Positions 16,574 to 25,163 of a stretch of 42,298 bases of DNA are shown piece by piece. Origin of the DNA: Anoxybacillus tepidamans PS2 (lineage in GTDB: Bacteria; Bacillota; Bacilli; Bacillales; Anoxybacillaceae); NCBI RefSeq assembly GCF_000620165.1, contig NZ_JHVN01000023.1, positions 1 through 42,298 on the forward strand. The letters are read 5' to 3'. Position numbers and translations under genes: made by a program. The notes beneath the pieces are model-generated. The model did not search any database. It was not told where the DNA came from and saw only the letters and a program-made list of their open reading frames with translations. How positions within the stretch are numbered: position 1 is the stretch's first letter; the number at the start of each line of letters is the position of its first letter.

Positions 16574-16610
16574 GAAAAAGGACAAATGTCGAGTATATTT
16601 GTCCTTTTTC
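16574..16610. terminator. Strong bidirectional terminator of the feo operon
   Basis: A perfect 14-bp stem (GAAAAAGGACAAAT / ATTTGTCCTTTTTC) with a 9-base loop. It ends the minus-strand feoA-feoB-Cys-rich gene unit and lies 26 bp beyond the last stop codon. Confidence 0.85.
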
Positions 16611-16635
16611 CTGTTTCTAGCTGTAAACGAGCCAT

Positions 16636-16788
16636 TTATTGATTTTTCATGTTTGCATGACAAGAGGAGCATCCGTCGGACAACGAACAGCTGGCGCATG
16701 CTCCTTTTGTGCTTTTTCTTATATGGCGCACAAGCATCCAGCCGGCATATAGGAAAATCAATCCACCAATTGCAATATCAGCAATCAT
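16636..16788 (-). CDS. FeoB-associated Cys-rich membrane protein, 50 aa
   Basis: The product has one N-terminal membrane helix (MIADIAIGGLIFLYAGWMLV), a basic stop-transfer patch (RHIRKSTKG) and a short tail with Cys in ACASCSLSDGCSSCH. This is the layout of the FeoB-associated Cys-rich membrane protein family. It follows feoB by 24 bp and has AGAAGGGGAAACAT before the ATG. The role is presumed to be support of Fe(II) import, comparable with FeoC. Four clustered Cys residues could bind iron or another metal. Confidence 0.88.
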   Translation of the reverse strand: MIADIAIGGLIFLYAGWMLVRHIRKSTKGACASCSLSDGCSSCHANMKNQ

Positions 16789-16812
16789 ATGTTTCCCCTT
16801 CTTTCAATAAAG

Positions 16813-18819
16813 CTATGAAAATCCTAATAGCTTTCCGCCTTCATAAATTGAAAAAGCAATGATATAGGCGATGCATAATGCATAGCCGATTGAAAAAAAC
16901 ATCCATTTATTTGAAGCCGTTTCTTTTCGAATCGTTGCGACTGTTGCGAGACAAGGAACGTAAAGAAGGACAAACGCCATGAAACTAAACGCTGATAGCG
17001 GCGTAAAATAATGCGCCATCAACCCTTGTAGTGTATCAGCATCTTTCGCATGGTAAATAATATTCATCGTCGAAACGACAACTTCCTTCGCTAGGAAGCC
17101 AGTGATTAACGATGCACCCGCCTGCCATGTGCCAAAGCCAAGCGGCGCTAAAATAGGTGCGAGCACCCCGCCGATCGCTGCTAAAAAGCTATCATCCATT
17201 GAAACATTCAAACCGCCTGGGCCGACATAAGACAAGAGCCAGATCGCAACAGATCCTCCAAAGATAAATGTTCCTGCCTTCCGAACAAATCCTTTTCCTT
17301 TATCCCATGTGCTTCGCCATAAAGTGAGCAATTGCGGCATGCGGTACGGCGGCAATTCAATCACAAATACCGAGTGCTCATTTTTTAGTAAAGTGGTAGA
17401 AAATAATTTTGCCAGCAACAGTGCTACAACAATGCCAAGGATGTATAACGAAAAGACGACAAGCGCCTGATGCGATTTAAAAAAGGCGCCAACGAACAAC
17501 GCATACACCGGCAGTCTTGCCGAACACGACATAAGAGGAAGCAACAAGATCGTCAGCAACCGTTCACGCGGCTGTTCAATTGTCCGAGCAGCCATCACTC
17601 CTGGTACGTTGCAGCCAAATCCGATAATCATAGGGATAAATGCTTTTCCGTTTAATCCGATTGATTCCATCAACCGATCCATCACCATTGCCACGCGCGC
17701 CATATATCCCGAGTCTTCTAAAAAAGAAATAAAAAGGAATAAAATAAAAATTTGCGGAACAAATACGAGCACGCCGCCGACCCCGGCAACGATCCCGTTT
17801 AAAATCAACTCTTTCAAAAAAACAGATGCGCCTAAGGCAGATAACAATCGAGAAAGCATATTCGTTAACGGTCCGGAAAAAAACTGGTCAAGCAAATCAG
17901 CAAGCGGCGAGCCAAGCCAATCAAAAGTGAGCATAAACATGATATACATAAATAAAAGAAAAATAGGAATCCCTAAATACTTGTTAGTGACAATCGCATC
18001 AATTTTCTCCGTCCATGTGTACGCTTTCTCTCTAGCGATCGTGATCGTTTGTTTCAACACATCGGCAATGAACATTTCCCGAATGTGATGAATCGATTGC
18101 CGAATGGAACCTGTAGGTTGAATTAGGCGAATGTTTTCTTCTACCATCTCGCGAATAGAAACGAGCGGTTTCATATCGATTTGTCCCTGTAAATACTCAC
18201 ATACCCTTTCATTACCTTCAAGAAACTGCAAAGCGAGCCATCGCTTTGAGATTCCATTTGGTTCTGGCAAACAACAGACGATTTTTTCAATAGCCGCTTC
18301 AATCGCCTCGCCGTATGAAAGTGTAAAACGCTGCTCGTATTGCTGCGGTGCGGTCATCACATCCACTAACTCCTCAACACCTTTGCCGCTTCGAGCCACG
18401 ACCGGTATAACCGGCACATGAAAACACTCAGATATTTTATTGATATCGATTTTCATTCCATGGCGCTCGGCCACATCGATCATATTTAAGGCGATCACAA
18501 GCGGCTTGCCGAACTCGAGCAGCTGAATCGTCAAATGCAAATTCCTCTTTAACTGAGACGCATCAACAATATTTAAAATCGCCGAAAACGGCTCTGTCAA
18601 CAAAAAGTCAGTCGCTACTCCCTCGTCTCGAGAAAGCGGATGGAGCGAATAAATTCCAGGTAAATCGACCACCCTGGCTTTTTGATTGCGCAAAATTCCT
18701 ACCTTTTTTTCGACCGTTACTCCACTCCAATTCCCGACATATTCGTAAGAGCCAGTCAGATTATTAAATAACGATGTTTTTCCTGTGTTCGGATTGCCAA
18801 ATAACGCGATTTGTGACAT
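16813..18819 (-). CDS. feoB: Ferrous iron transporter FeoB
   Basis: This 668-residue inner-membrane Fe(II) transporter has an N-terminal G domain: G1 GNPNTGKTSLFNNLTG at residues 8-23, G2 around T40 (WSGVTVEKK), G3 DLPG and G4 NMID. A helical switch region follows, then the paired gate domains with GFGCNVPGVMAARTIEQPRERL near residue 405 and the C-terminal core (GFLAKEVVVSTMN near residue 570). The length is normal. It starts three bases after the feoA stop, so it is coupled to it. A Fur-like site lies upstream of feoA. Confidence 0.97.
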   Translation of the reverse strand: MSQIALFGNPNTGKTSLFNNLTGSYEYVGNWSGVTVEKKVGILRNQKARVVDLPGIYSLHPLSRDEGVATDFLLTEPFSAILNIVDASQLKRNLHLTIQLLEFGKPLVIALNMIDVAERHGMKIDINKISECFHVPVIPVVARSGKGVEELVDVMTAPQQYEQRFTLSYGEAIEAAIEKIVCCLPEPNGISKRWLALQFLEGNERVCEYLQGQIDMKPLVSIREMVEENIRLIQPTGSIRQSIHHIREMFIADVLKQTITIAREKAYTWTEKIDAIVTNKYLGIPIFLLFMYIMFMLTFDWLGSPLADLLDQFFSGPLTNMLSRLLSALGASVFLKELILNGIVAGVGGVLVFVPQIFILFLFISFLEDSGYMARVAMVMDRLMESIGLNGKAFIPMIIGFGCNVPGVMAARTIEQPRERLLTILLLPLMSCSARLPVYALFVGAFFKSHQALVVFSLYILGIVVALLLAKLFSTTLLKNEHSVFVIELPPYRMPQLLTLWRSTWDKGKGFVRKAGTFIFGGSVAIWLLSYVGPGGLNVSMDDSFLAAIGGVLAPILAPLGFGTWQAGASLITGFLAKEVVVSTMNIIYHAKDADTLQGLMAHYFTPLSAFSFMAFVLLYVPCLATVATIRKETASNKWMFFSIGYALCIAYIIAFSIYEGGKLLGFS

Positions 18820-18822
18820 GTC

Positions 18823-19044
18823 TTACTCCACTCCAATACACGCTGCTTCCTTCCTGCGTAAACAAATGCACTGTCCCGATACCTCGACCATGACTGGTCC
18901 ACCGAACGGCATTGTGCATTTCAAGCACACTTCTTCCCCTTCATGAACACCCATATCAATTAACCGCTGTTTCAGCTTTTCATTCATCAACGATAAGTTT
19001 GTAATGATTGCTTTCTTACCGGGCTGCAAGTCGGTAAGCACCAT
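18823..19044 (-). CDS. feoA: Ferrous iron transport protein FeoA
   Basis: This 73-residue SH3-like cytoplasmic protein is needed for FeoB activity. It shows LQPGKKAIITNLSLMNEKLKQRLIDMGVHEGEEV, then FGGPVMVEVSGQCICLRRKEA, as is usual for FeoA. AGGAGGAAGCAGC precedes the ATG. It is the first gene of feoA-feoB-Cys-rich protein. Confidence 0.95.
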   Translation of the reverse strand: MVLTDLQPGKKAIITNLSLMNEKLKQRLIDMGVHEGEEVCLKCTMPFGGPVMVEVSGQCICLRRKEAACIGVE

Positions 19045-19067
19045 TGCTGCTTCCTCCTAAATAATAT

Positions 19068-19082
19068 TGATAATTCTTCTCA
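19068..19082 (-). promoter_or_regulatory. Fur-box-like site upstream of feoA
   Basis: TGATAATTCTTCTCA matches the 7-1-7 Bacillus Fur box (TGATAAT-N-ATTATCA) at 12 of 14 positions. It lies 23 bp upstream of the feoA start codon and downstream of a TATGAT -10 candidate, so bound Fur would block the operon in iron excess. Confidence 0.6.
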
Positions 19083-19175
19083 ACCATAGCTATTTTTATC
19101 ATACTACAAAATAAAAGTTTATGGGTATCCTTTCTTTTGCATTTTCATATCGTTTTTTCACTAAATGTTCCATTT

Positions 19176-19300
19176 TTGAACTACTCCCACTTTCACTTCG
19201 TTTCAAAGTGGGAGATTCCTACGAACACCGAAGCCTCCTTCGGTTCTCTTAGTAGGCGATCCCCGTCGTCCCAACGGTTCCGTTGTCTAACACGACAACA
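19176..19300 (-). ncRNA. Predicted omega RNA of element A
   Basis: TnpB nucleases use an RNA made from the 3' end of tnpB and the right end of the element. Here this stretch has several hairpins on the minus strand, for example AACCGAAGGAGGCTTCGGTG and the terminal CTCCCAC...GTGGGAG stem. The guide would be the flanking bases after TTCAA, beginning AAATGGAACATTTAG. The 5' limit is a guess. Confidence 0.55.
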
Positions 19301-20390
19301 AGCGCAGTCCTTCTTTTAGAATATTGATACTCGCGTTCTGATCCCGATCGTGATGGGTTCCACAAGATGGACATTCCCATTCACGAAGGTTCAGATGTTT
19401 CACCTCTTGGTGTTGGTAGCCACAGCACGAACAGAGTTGGGAAGAGGCAAAGGTCTTCGATACAACGACCACTTGTTTCCCGTACCATTTCACTTTGTAC
19501 TCCAACATGGTGCGAAATTGTGACCAAGACACTTCGTGAATCGCTTTGGCTAATGAGTGGTTCTTCATCATGTTGGACACTTGCAACTCTTCCAACGCAA
19601 TGATGTCGTGGTTTTTGACGATCTGCGTTGAAATTTTTTGCAAGTAATCGATTCTTGTGTTGGTGATTTTTTCGTGAATGCGAGCCACTTTGATGCGTTG
19701 CTTATACCAATTCGAGGAACCTTTGACCCGTCTGGACAAGGTACGCTGGGCCCGAATGAGTTTTTGTTCCATGTTGCGCAGCCATTTTGGGTTTTCAAAT
19801 CGTTCGCCCGTTGAAAGAATCGCCAGCTCTTTCAATCCTAAGTCGATTCCAACCGCTGAACCCGTTTTGGGAAGAGGATGCACGTCCGTTTCCACCAAAA
19901 TAGATACAAAATATTTCCCGCTTGGGTTCCGTCTAACCGTAACAGATAGGATACGACCTTCCACTTCACGACTTTTGGCCAAACGAACAAGACCGAGTTT
20001 CGGGAGTTGGATGTGTTTTTCTAATACAGCTATGTTTCCATTCGTGTACTTAGTGGTATACGATTGAACCTGATTCTTTTTAGACTTGAAGCGCGGTGGA
20101 TCGTTTTGCTTCTTAAAAAAGCGAGAAAAAGCATCCGCGAGGTGTTTCAGGGAAGATTGAAGAGCTGTGCTGTCCACCTCTTTTAACCAGACCCATTCTT
20201 TTTTTAGTTGAGTGAGTTGGGAGGAACAAGTGTGGTACGACCATCCTTTACCAGTTTCCTTATAGGTGCGATCCCATTTTTCTAGAAAATAGTTATACAC
20301 AAATCGGCAACAACCAAACGTCTTTTTAATGAGCTCTTCTTGTTTTAGGTTGGGATAGAGACGAAATTTGTAGGATTTGTGAATCCTCAT
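19287..20390 (-). CDS. tnpB: TnpB RNA-guided nuclease (element A)
   Basis: This 367-residue TnpB is the ancestor-type relative of Cas12. RuvC residues are intact: D183 in [10 protein letters not shown]267 in IIALEEL and D350 in [11 protein letters not shown]. The zinc finger is Cys320-x2-Cys323 ... Cys340-x2-Cys343. The N-terminal helix-turn-helix/WED region begins [14 protein letters not shown]. The ATG at 20390 is chosen because AGGGGAACGTC precedes it. It is full length and probably active. It is clearly different in sequence from the TnpB of element B. Confidence 0.93.
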   Translation of the reverse strand: MRIHKSYKFRLYPNLKQEELIKKTFGCCRFVYNYFLEKWDRTYKETGKGWSYHTCSSQLTQLKKEWVWLKEVDSTALQSSLKHLADAFSRFFKKQNDPPRFKSKKNQVQSYTTKYTNGNIAVLEKHIQLPKLGLVRLAKSREVEGRILSVTVRRNPSGKYFVSILVETDVHPLPKTGSAVGIDLGLKELAILSTGERFENPKWLRNMEQKLIRAQRTLSRRVKGSSNWYKQRIKVARIHEKITNTRIDYLQKISTQIVKNHDIIALEELQVSNMMKNHSLAKAIHEVSWSQFRTMLEYKVKWYGKQVVVVSKTFASSQLCSCCGYQHQEVKHLNLREWECPSCGTHHDRDQNASINILKEGLRLLSC

Positions 20391-20571
20391 GACGTTCCCC
20401 TGCCTTGATGTGGTGATATACATATTATACCATAACTGAATCTATCTTTATATCATTCTAGAGCCTTGTCCGAAGGCGATTCCTCTCCCGCCTACTCACG
20501 TTCGTTCCTTGAGGTGGGAGTCTTCTCGCCTAAAATGATAAAAACGGACAGGGATTATACAGTCGATTTAA

Positions 20572-20624
20572 CATAATCCACCGAGAAGTCTCCCCCACAT
20601 CGAGGATAGGTGGGAGAGATTCAT
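20572..20624 (+). repeat. Miniature IS605-like element P1 (53 bp)
   Basis: The unit lies after TTTAA, starts CATAATCCACCGAGAAG, forms the hairpin CTCCCCCAC...AGGTGGGAG and ends ATTCAT. It shares its ends with P2-P4 and resembles the ends of elements A and B. It lies 7 bp beyond the stop codon of the endonuclease gene and 30 bp from the left end of element A, in the opposite orientation. Confidence 0.7.
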
Positions 20625-20631
20625 CACCGGT

Positions 20632-21582
20632 TTATTCTTTAACTGGTTTGATTGGAAACATCATTCGTTCCGCCAGCTGAGGAACGTCAATAAATGGATT
20701 TCGGTTTCCTTGAATGAGAAAAATAGCTTGATTTCGATGTTTTTCATAAATCGTAACAGGAAACTGTTTGTGCCAACGTACTAACAATAGGATATCAATT
20801 TTTCTGCGAAACGCTTTGGCGATCTCTGTCGGATAGCGCAGCAGAAAATACAACATCGCCCGAGCAACTGTCCCTTTGCCGTATTCCGGTTCAAACCAGC
20901 CATTATCGGCTACACCGCAGTGGTTTTGAATTCGCTCATCCGGAGATTCCGGTTCATAAAATGGAAAATCAGCGTATGGAAAATTCGAGCGTACCGTATT
21001 GCATTTAGGCTGACAAACGAAAAGGTGATGCAAATCCCCTTTCATCGGCTCCCTCGACCCAAACCACGACTGGGGAACAACGTGCTCTGTATTAAATTTC
21101 AACTGCTGCTCAATGCCGCGTATTTTTTGTTCAATATTAAATTCATTTTTTCTCATTTTCTTTAACAACCGCTGAAACTCTTCGTATCTTTTTCTTATAA
21201 TCTCGTAATCTTGCAAAATTACTGTTTCCGGGTCTTTCTTTTCCCCGGAATAAATGCTTCTAACCGAACCATCAGGGTGAAGGTCCACCCATGTATATAA
21301 ATACTCGTCCTTGCTAAAAAAATAAGGCAAGCGCCGCTTATGCGTCCGCGTCACAAGTTCATGATATTTAACAAAAAGAGCCAATCCATCTTGTTCGTTC
21401 GTAACTTTTCTGTAATACCGCTCCATTGCCCGTTTGTCTTTCGGCTCGTCGTAATATACGGCCACATTCGTTTGAATTTGTTGTTGATTCTCCCTTAGCA
21501 ACATCAGCTGAGCATCATAATCTTCGTACTGCCACTGCTTGAGCTCCTGCACACTTTTTAACAAATGCCGCTCATCTGCCAT
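20632..21582 (-). CDS. Endonuclease I family nuclease with N-terminal coiled coil
   Basis: This 316-residue protein has endonuclease I (His-Me finger) features in its second half: NTEHVVPQSW around residue 188 with the catalytic His, then GDLHHLF, CNTVRSNFPYAD, GTVARAMLYFLLRYP and RWHKQFPVTIYEKHRNQAIFLIQGNRNPFIDVP. The first 180 residues are charged and helical, probably a coiled coil. No signal peptide is present, unlike the secreted Bacillus nuclease Bsn, so it should act in the cytoplasm. I place the start at ATG 21582 because GGTGGAG lies six bases before it. A GTG at 21594 overlaps that site. The role is unknown. Confidence 0.88.
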   Translation of the reverse strand: MADERHLLKSVQELKQWQYEDYDAQLMLLRENQQQIQTNVAVYYDEPKDKRAMERYYRKVTNEQDGLALFVKYHELVTRTHKRRLPYFFSKDEYLYTWVDLHPDGSVRSIYSGEKKDPETVILQDYEIIRKRYEEFQRLLKKMRKNEFNIEQKIRGIEQQLKFNTEHVVPQSWFGSREPMKGDLHHLFVCQPKCNTVRSNFPYADFPFYEPESPDERIQNHCGVADNGWFEPEYGKGTVARAMLYFLLRYPTEIAKAFRRKIDILLLVRWHKQFPVTIYEKHRNQAIFLIQGNRNPFIDVPQLAERMMFPIKPVKE

Positions 21583-21641
21583 CTGTCTCTCCACCGCCTT
21601 TAGGAGATGTACCCATTTGTATTCGCATTAGGTATACCACC

Positions 21642-21647
21642 ATTATA
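21642..21647 (-). promoter_or_regulatory. Extended -10 for the endonuclease gene
   Basis: The minus strand reads TGA-TATAAT, a consensus -10 with TGn extension, 60 bp upstream of the start codon. No clear -35 is present. Confidence 0.4.
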
Positions 21648-21674
21648 TCAGAAAGAGAGACTCCGCCTTGCTCT

Positions 21675-23018
21675 CTAAAAAAATTTGTCAGCAGACGCAA
21701 CTTCTTTAGCACGCACTTGCTTTCCGTAAGAAATGAATAGCGTCATTAGAGGCAAGCTCCATAAAAAAATAGCATATGGCATGTAAGAAAGAACAGGAAC
21801 TTTCGTGATCGTGCTGCACATAATGGCAAGGATGCTCCAAGGAATTAAACCGGGAAACAGCATCGTCGAATCAGCCATAATTCTCGCTAACTCTTCACGG
21901 GAATAATTTTTTTGCCAATGAAACAAAAACGAACGGCCTGTTAAAATGATTGGCAATGTTTGATTGCATGCTACAACAGCAATGAAAAGCGATGCCACAA
22001 TCGTTCTCCATGAATAGGAAACGAGCGACCGAGCATCCGCCAGCCATCGATTTAAAAACGGCTGAACAAGCTGCAATTCCTCCAATATGCCATTATAGAC
22101 GCCCGCTACGGCGATAAATAATAATAAAAACAACATCGAATGAACTCCCCCGCCTAACCGTTCCCCGCCGATCCATAGATGATTTACAATTGCAAGCGCA
22201 GGTACCCCTCTTAATAGCGCAACGGCCGCTGCACAGCAGATGCTGCTTAGAAAAGCGTACTTAATTTTGATGCGAAAACAAACAAGCGTTAGAAGCACCG
22301 CGGGCGGCATAAGGGCAATGAATAACTCCATACCGCCGTTTGCTGAAATATGCGGCGAAAAAGCAGCAGACGATGCGGGAATCATCATAGAATCAAACAA
22401 TGCATACAAGGCAGCACTCAGTCCGACGGCAAGAATCGTTGTCGGCAACAGCTTGCGCAATTGACGGTATAGAGGCACTTCCACCGTATGCGCCAAAAGC
22501 TGATAGGCGCTCGAAAAAATAGATGTCCTGTCGCCGACAAACGCGCCGGAAATGAGCGCCCCTGCTACGATATCAAGCGGCAGATGAAGCGAAGAAGCAG
22601 CGCTTATAATCGGAATCCCGAGCGCGCTTAACGAACCGACAGCGGTGCCTAACAAAAGCGATGTCAGCACCATAAATAAAAACGCCAAAAATAAAAAGTG
22701 ATCCTTTGATAAAAAATGCAAAAAAAGGGCGACCATTTCGTTAATTGTCCCACTTAACTCCCACATTGGCAGCAACATGCTCACAAAAAGAAGAATAATG
22801 ATCACTTCCTTTGTTTTCATCGCTCCGCGTAATCCCATTAACATAAGATCACGGGTGCCAACTCCTTTTTTCTTGCATGCAGCGATTAAAAATAAAAGGC
22901 CGGGAGTAAATCCAATAAGCAATGTGATATGGCATACAACAGAAATAAAAATTCCCAACAATGTGGTCAGCAATAAGCCGAGCATTTCCCGATTGGAAAA
23001 CGAAATATCGTACGTCAT
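21675..23018 (-). CDS. NhaC-family Na+/H+ antiporter
   Basis: This 447-residue membrane protein has about eleven helices and the NhaC-family pattern: LLGTAVGSLSALGIPIISAA near residue 122, ISGAFVGDRTSIFSSAYQLLAHT near residue 158 and VVACNQTLPIILTGRSFL near residue 345. Family members exchange Na+/H+, sometimes malate/lactate. The specificity here is unknown. GGAGAGGGGCTTT precedes the ATG. It is separated from the next antiporter gene upstream by a strong terminator, so it has its own promoter. Confidence 0.85.
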   Translation of the reverse strand: MTYDISFSNREMLGLLLTTLLGIFISVVCHITLLIGFTPGLLFLIAACKKKGVGTRDLMLMGLRGAMKTKEVIIILLFVSMLLPMWELSGTINEMVALFLHFLSKDHFLFLAFLFMVLTSLLLGTAVGSLSALGIPIISAASSLHLPLDIVAGALISGAFVGDRTSIFSSAYQLLAHTVEVPLYRQLRKLLPTTILAVGLSAALYALFDSMMIPASSAAFSPHISANGGMELFIALMPPAVLLTLVCFRIKIKYAFLSSICCAAAVALLRGVPALAIVNHLWIGGERLGGGVHSMLFLLLFIAVAGVYNGILEELQLVQPFLNRWLADARSLVSYSWRTIVASLFIAVVACNQTLPIILTGRSFLFHWQKNYSREELARIMADSTMLFPGLIPWSILAIMCSTITKVPVLSYMPYAIFLWSLPLMTLFISYGKQVRAKEVASADKFF

Positions 23019-23101
23019 AAAGCCCCTCTCCGTTTTTAGCTGATTTGGTTATTATTCATCATACAAAACAAAAATGTATTTTTCCATATTTATTCACAGC
23101 A

Positions 23102-23137
23102 AAAAAGTCTAGTTTGCGCCTGCAAACTAGACTTTTT
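23102..23137. terminator. Terminator between the two antiporter genes
   Basis: A perfect 16-bp stem (AAAAAGTCTAGTTTGC / GCAAACTAGACTTTTT) with a 4-base loop lies just beyond the stop of the upstream antiporter gene. Confidence 0.92.
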
Positions 23138-23143
23138 ACTGTA

Positions 23144-24613
23144 TCATCTCATCACAAACGACATGACACCGAACAATACGGCCGCCAGTCCGGCTGCTAT
23201 GAACGAAGGGACGATTTTTGTGCGAGCATACTCGATCACCGGCAAATCTAAAATTGTACACAACGTTACCGTATTATCGCTAAGCGGGGAGGCAAAAGCG
23301 CCAAATGTGCCGCTGGCAAATACAGCTCCAATCACTAATAAAATGTTTGTTCCCGACTCATGGGCGAGCGTCACACCAAGCGGCATTAACAATCCCCACG
23401 TTCCCCACGATGAGCCGATAAAATAAGAAATAAGAGCACCTAACAAAAATAACACAGGAGCTACAAAGTAGTGCGGAATCCATCCTTTCACATGGTCGGT
23501 AATATACTCGGAAAACCCTAGATCTTCTGAAATAGCAGATACCGCCCAAATGAGCGCCAGCATTAAAATAACAGACATTAGTTCGTTTCCGCCTTTAACA
23601 AAATGTGTCAAAAGATCAGCGAGCTTGAATTTTTGTACTAAAAAATAAACAACCGTGACAATTACAGTGATCATTAGCGCTTCTAACATGACACCGAGGG
23701 CATCGCTGCGCAGAAACGCATCAAAGAAACTCGTGGCGCCTTTATGTCCATCCCACCAGCTCAAAAAAAGCGTCAACACTAAAACAATGGAAAGCGGAAC
23801 GATTAAGTTCCATGGCTTAATCGGCGTGTCCTCCTCAAACGCTTCAGGGCACGACTCTAAATCTTCTTCCCCTTGCGCTTCATTCGGACTTTCTCCTGCC
23901 TCAGTTGCCGCTTCCATCAGGACGGCTCTATTCCATTTTTGCACATCTTCGGCTGTTTTCGCTTTTTTTGAGTATTTAAAAAAACTATAATATAGACCGA
24001 CGATAATGATAGTAAATGAAAAAAAGTTAAACGGGATGCTTTGAACGTACACGCTGTACGCTTTCTCGTGAATCCCTGCCGTCTTTAATGCCTTGTCAAT
24101 GACCGATACCATATAGCCGACAAACGCGGTAGCGAGCGGAATTAGCGCCACGACGGGATTCGATGTGACCTCGATTGTAAACCCAATTTGCTGAGAAGAT
24201 AAATGCAGGCGCTTCTTGAGCGCTTTCATGATTGGAGCGATCGTTACAATCCGAAAATCCGGATCGCTAAACGTCACCATCGTTGAAATCCACGTCAGAA
24301 GTAAAGCGCTTCTTGCCGTTTTGACCTTTTTGCTTACAAGATGAACAAATCCTTTAATTCCCCCGGCATATTTAATCATGCTGATAAGACCGGCGAACAC
24401 ATATAGGAAGATTATGATCCGAATGTTGTTTGTCTGCATTAAATTATTCACAGTGTAGGAAAGCATCGTTTTTAAACCGCCAAGCAAAGTAGGGTCCACT
24501 AAATAACTGCCAAGAAGTAGCGCAACGAACAACCCCGGAATGACTTGTCTCGTCCATATCGATAACGGAATTACTACTAAAAACGGGAGAAGAGCTTTCC
24601 AAGATGGCTCCAT
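23144..24613 (-). CDS. NhaC-family Na+/H+ antiporter (second copy)
   Basis: This 489-residue membrane protein has about ten helices. NhaC-type signatures include TFSDPDFRIVTIAPIM near residue 115, TSNPVVALIPLATAFVGYMVS near residue 150, SYFIGSSWGTWGLLMPLGVTLA near residue 395 and GAFASPLSDNTVTLCTI near residue 435. A long acidic cytoplasmic loop (about residues 215-260, rich in Glu) interrupts the core. AAAAGGAGCTGTAAAAT precedes the ATG. It is not closely similar to the adjacent antiporter, so the pair did not arise by recent duplication. Confidence 0.85.
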   Translation of the reverse strand: MEPSWKALLPFLVVIPLSIWTRQVIPGLFVALLLGSYLVDPTLLGGLKTMLSYTVNNLMQTNNIRIIIFLYVFAGLISMIKYAGGIKGFVHLVSKKVKTARSALLLTWISTMVTFSDPDFRIVTIAPIMKALKKRLHLSSQQIGFTIEVTSNPVVALIPLATAFVGYMVSVIDKALKTAGIHEKAYSVYVQSIPFNFFSFTIIIVGLYYSFFKYSKKAKTAEDVQKWNRAVLMEAATEAGESPNEAQGEEDLESCPEAFEEDTPIKPWNLIVPLSIVLVLTLFLSWWDGHKGATSFFDAFLRSDALGVMLEALMITVIVTVVYFLVQKFKLADLLTHFVKGGNELMSVILMLALIWAVSAISEDLGFSEYITDHVKGWIPHYFVAPVLFLLGALISYFIGSSWGTWGLLMPLGVTLAHESGTNILLVIGAVFASGTFGAFASPLSDNTVTLCTILDLPVIEYARTKIVPSFIAAGLAAVLFGVMSFVMR

Positions 24614-24711
24614 ATTTTACAGCTCCTTTTCTTAAAAAATCAGTCCACCCTCTAATGTTTAGTATGGTGCATATAGAGCCAACGTATTCTCTCTCCCAGT
24701 TTTGTTATTAG

Positions 24712-25011
24712 CTACCCGCGAAACCGAAAATGTGCATTCATTTGCCCTTTTAACATTTTCTCCCTCAGCTCTTTTGTCAATTCCCTGCGAATTTCTTGTG
24801 TTGTGACCCCTTCTTCTCTCTTGTCCGCAATATCCATTAGCCGCTCGACATCATCAAAGGAATATTTTCGCGCCCCTCTCGAACGATCTGGAAAAATCAA
24901 CTTCCGCTCTTCATAATAACGAATTTGCCGCTGCGACAGCCCAGTTAGCTCGCTGACAACCCCGATTGAAATAACTTTTTTCAATTTATAAGAATCATCC
25001 TTGCCCTTCAT
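24712..25011 (-). CDS. tnrA: Nitrogen regulator TnrA (MerR family)
   Basis: This 99-residue protein has a MerR winged helix ([54 protein letters not shown]). The C-terminal tail [15 protein letters not shown] is diagnostic of TnrA, which binds feedback-inhibited glutamine synthetase through this tail. GlnR is longer (about 135 residues) and ends differently. TnrA activates or represses nitrogen genes during nitrogen limitation. A perfect TnrA box sits about 50 bp upstream of the predicted start point, indicating autoactivation. Confidence 0.93.
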   Translation of the reverse strand: MKGKDDSYKLKKVISIGVVSELTGLSQRQIRYYEERKLIFPDRSRGARKYSFDDVERLMDIADKREEGVTTQEIRRELTKELREKMLKGQMNAHFRFRG

Positions 25012-25044
25012 TCCAATTCTCCCTTCGGTAAATTTATTAACATA

Positions 25045-25050
25045 ATTATA
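25045..25050 (-). promoter_or_regulatory. -10 of tnrA
   Basis: TATAAT on the minus strand, 34 bp upstream of the tnrA start. The predicted start point near 25038 places the centre of the TnrA box (25088) at about -50, the position used by TnrA-activated promoters. Confidence 0.7.
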
Positions 25051-25079
25051 TAAGTTTTTATTTAAACTCGTTACTAAAA

Positions 25080-25096
25080 TGTCAAAAAACCTAACA
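25080..25096 (-). promoter_or_regulatory. TnrA/GlnR box 1 (for tnrA)
   Basis: On the minus strand TGTTAGGTTTTTTGACA is an exact match to TGTNA-N7-TNACA. It is centred about 50 bp upstream of the predicted tnrA start point. Confidence 0.85.
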
Positions 25097-25111
25097 ATAG
25101 TTCATTTTTTA

Positions 25112-25128
25112 TGTAATGAAACCTAACA
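25112..25128 (+). promoter_or_regulatory. TnrA/GlnR box 2 (for the divergent operon)
   Basis: TGTAATGAAACCTAACA is an exact match to TGTNA-N7-TNACA. Its centre (25120) is about 50 bp upstream of the start point predicted from TATGAT at 25158-25163. Confidence 0.85.
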
Positions 25129-25157
25129 ATAATATATCCCCTTCCCAAAAATGAATA

Positions 25158-25163
25158 TATGAT
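25158..25163 (+). promoter_or_regulatory. -10 of the small-protein operon
   Basis: TATGAT lies 26 bp upstream of the ATG at 25189. No -35 is visible, as expected for an activator-dependent promoter. An overlapping alternative is TATAAA at 25164. Confidence 0.55.

Larger units (their letters stand above)
19176..20537 (-). mobile_element. IS200/IS605-type element A (tnpB only)
   Basis: The element is about 1.36 kb, on the minus strand, and carries only tnpB. Its left end, starting CATTTTAGG just after TTTAT, has a hairpin (ACTCCCACCTC / GAGTAGGCGGGAG). Its right end has a hairpin CTCCCACTTT / AAAGTGGGAG and finishes in TAGTTCAA. The exact borders are inferred by applying the rule proved for element B (5-base target motif, then C; end at TTCAN). 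With no tnpA, movement would need TnpA in trans. It sits between the feo promoter region and the endonuclease gene. Confidence 0.8.

Noticed and set aside
19182-20620. CRISPR array suggested by several short similar hairpins
   Set aside because: The hairpins are the ends of an IS605-type element plus a miniature element. There are no regularly spaced repeats with unique spacers and no cas genes.
21654-21677. AGAGAG/CTCTCT hairpin as terminator of the NhaC gene at 21675
   Set aside because: A six-base stem overlapping the stop codon and followed by a poor T-run is too weak to call.
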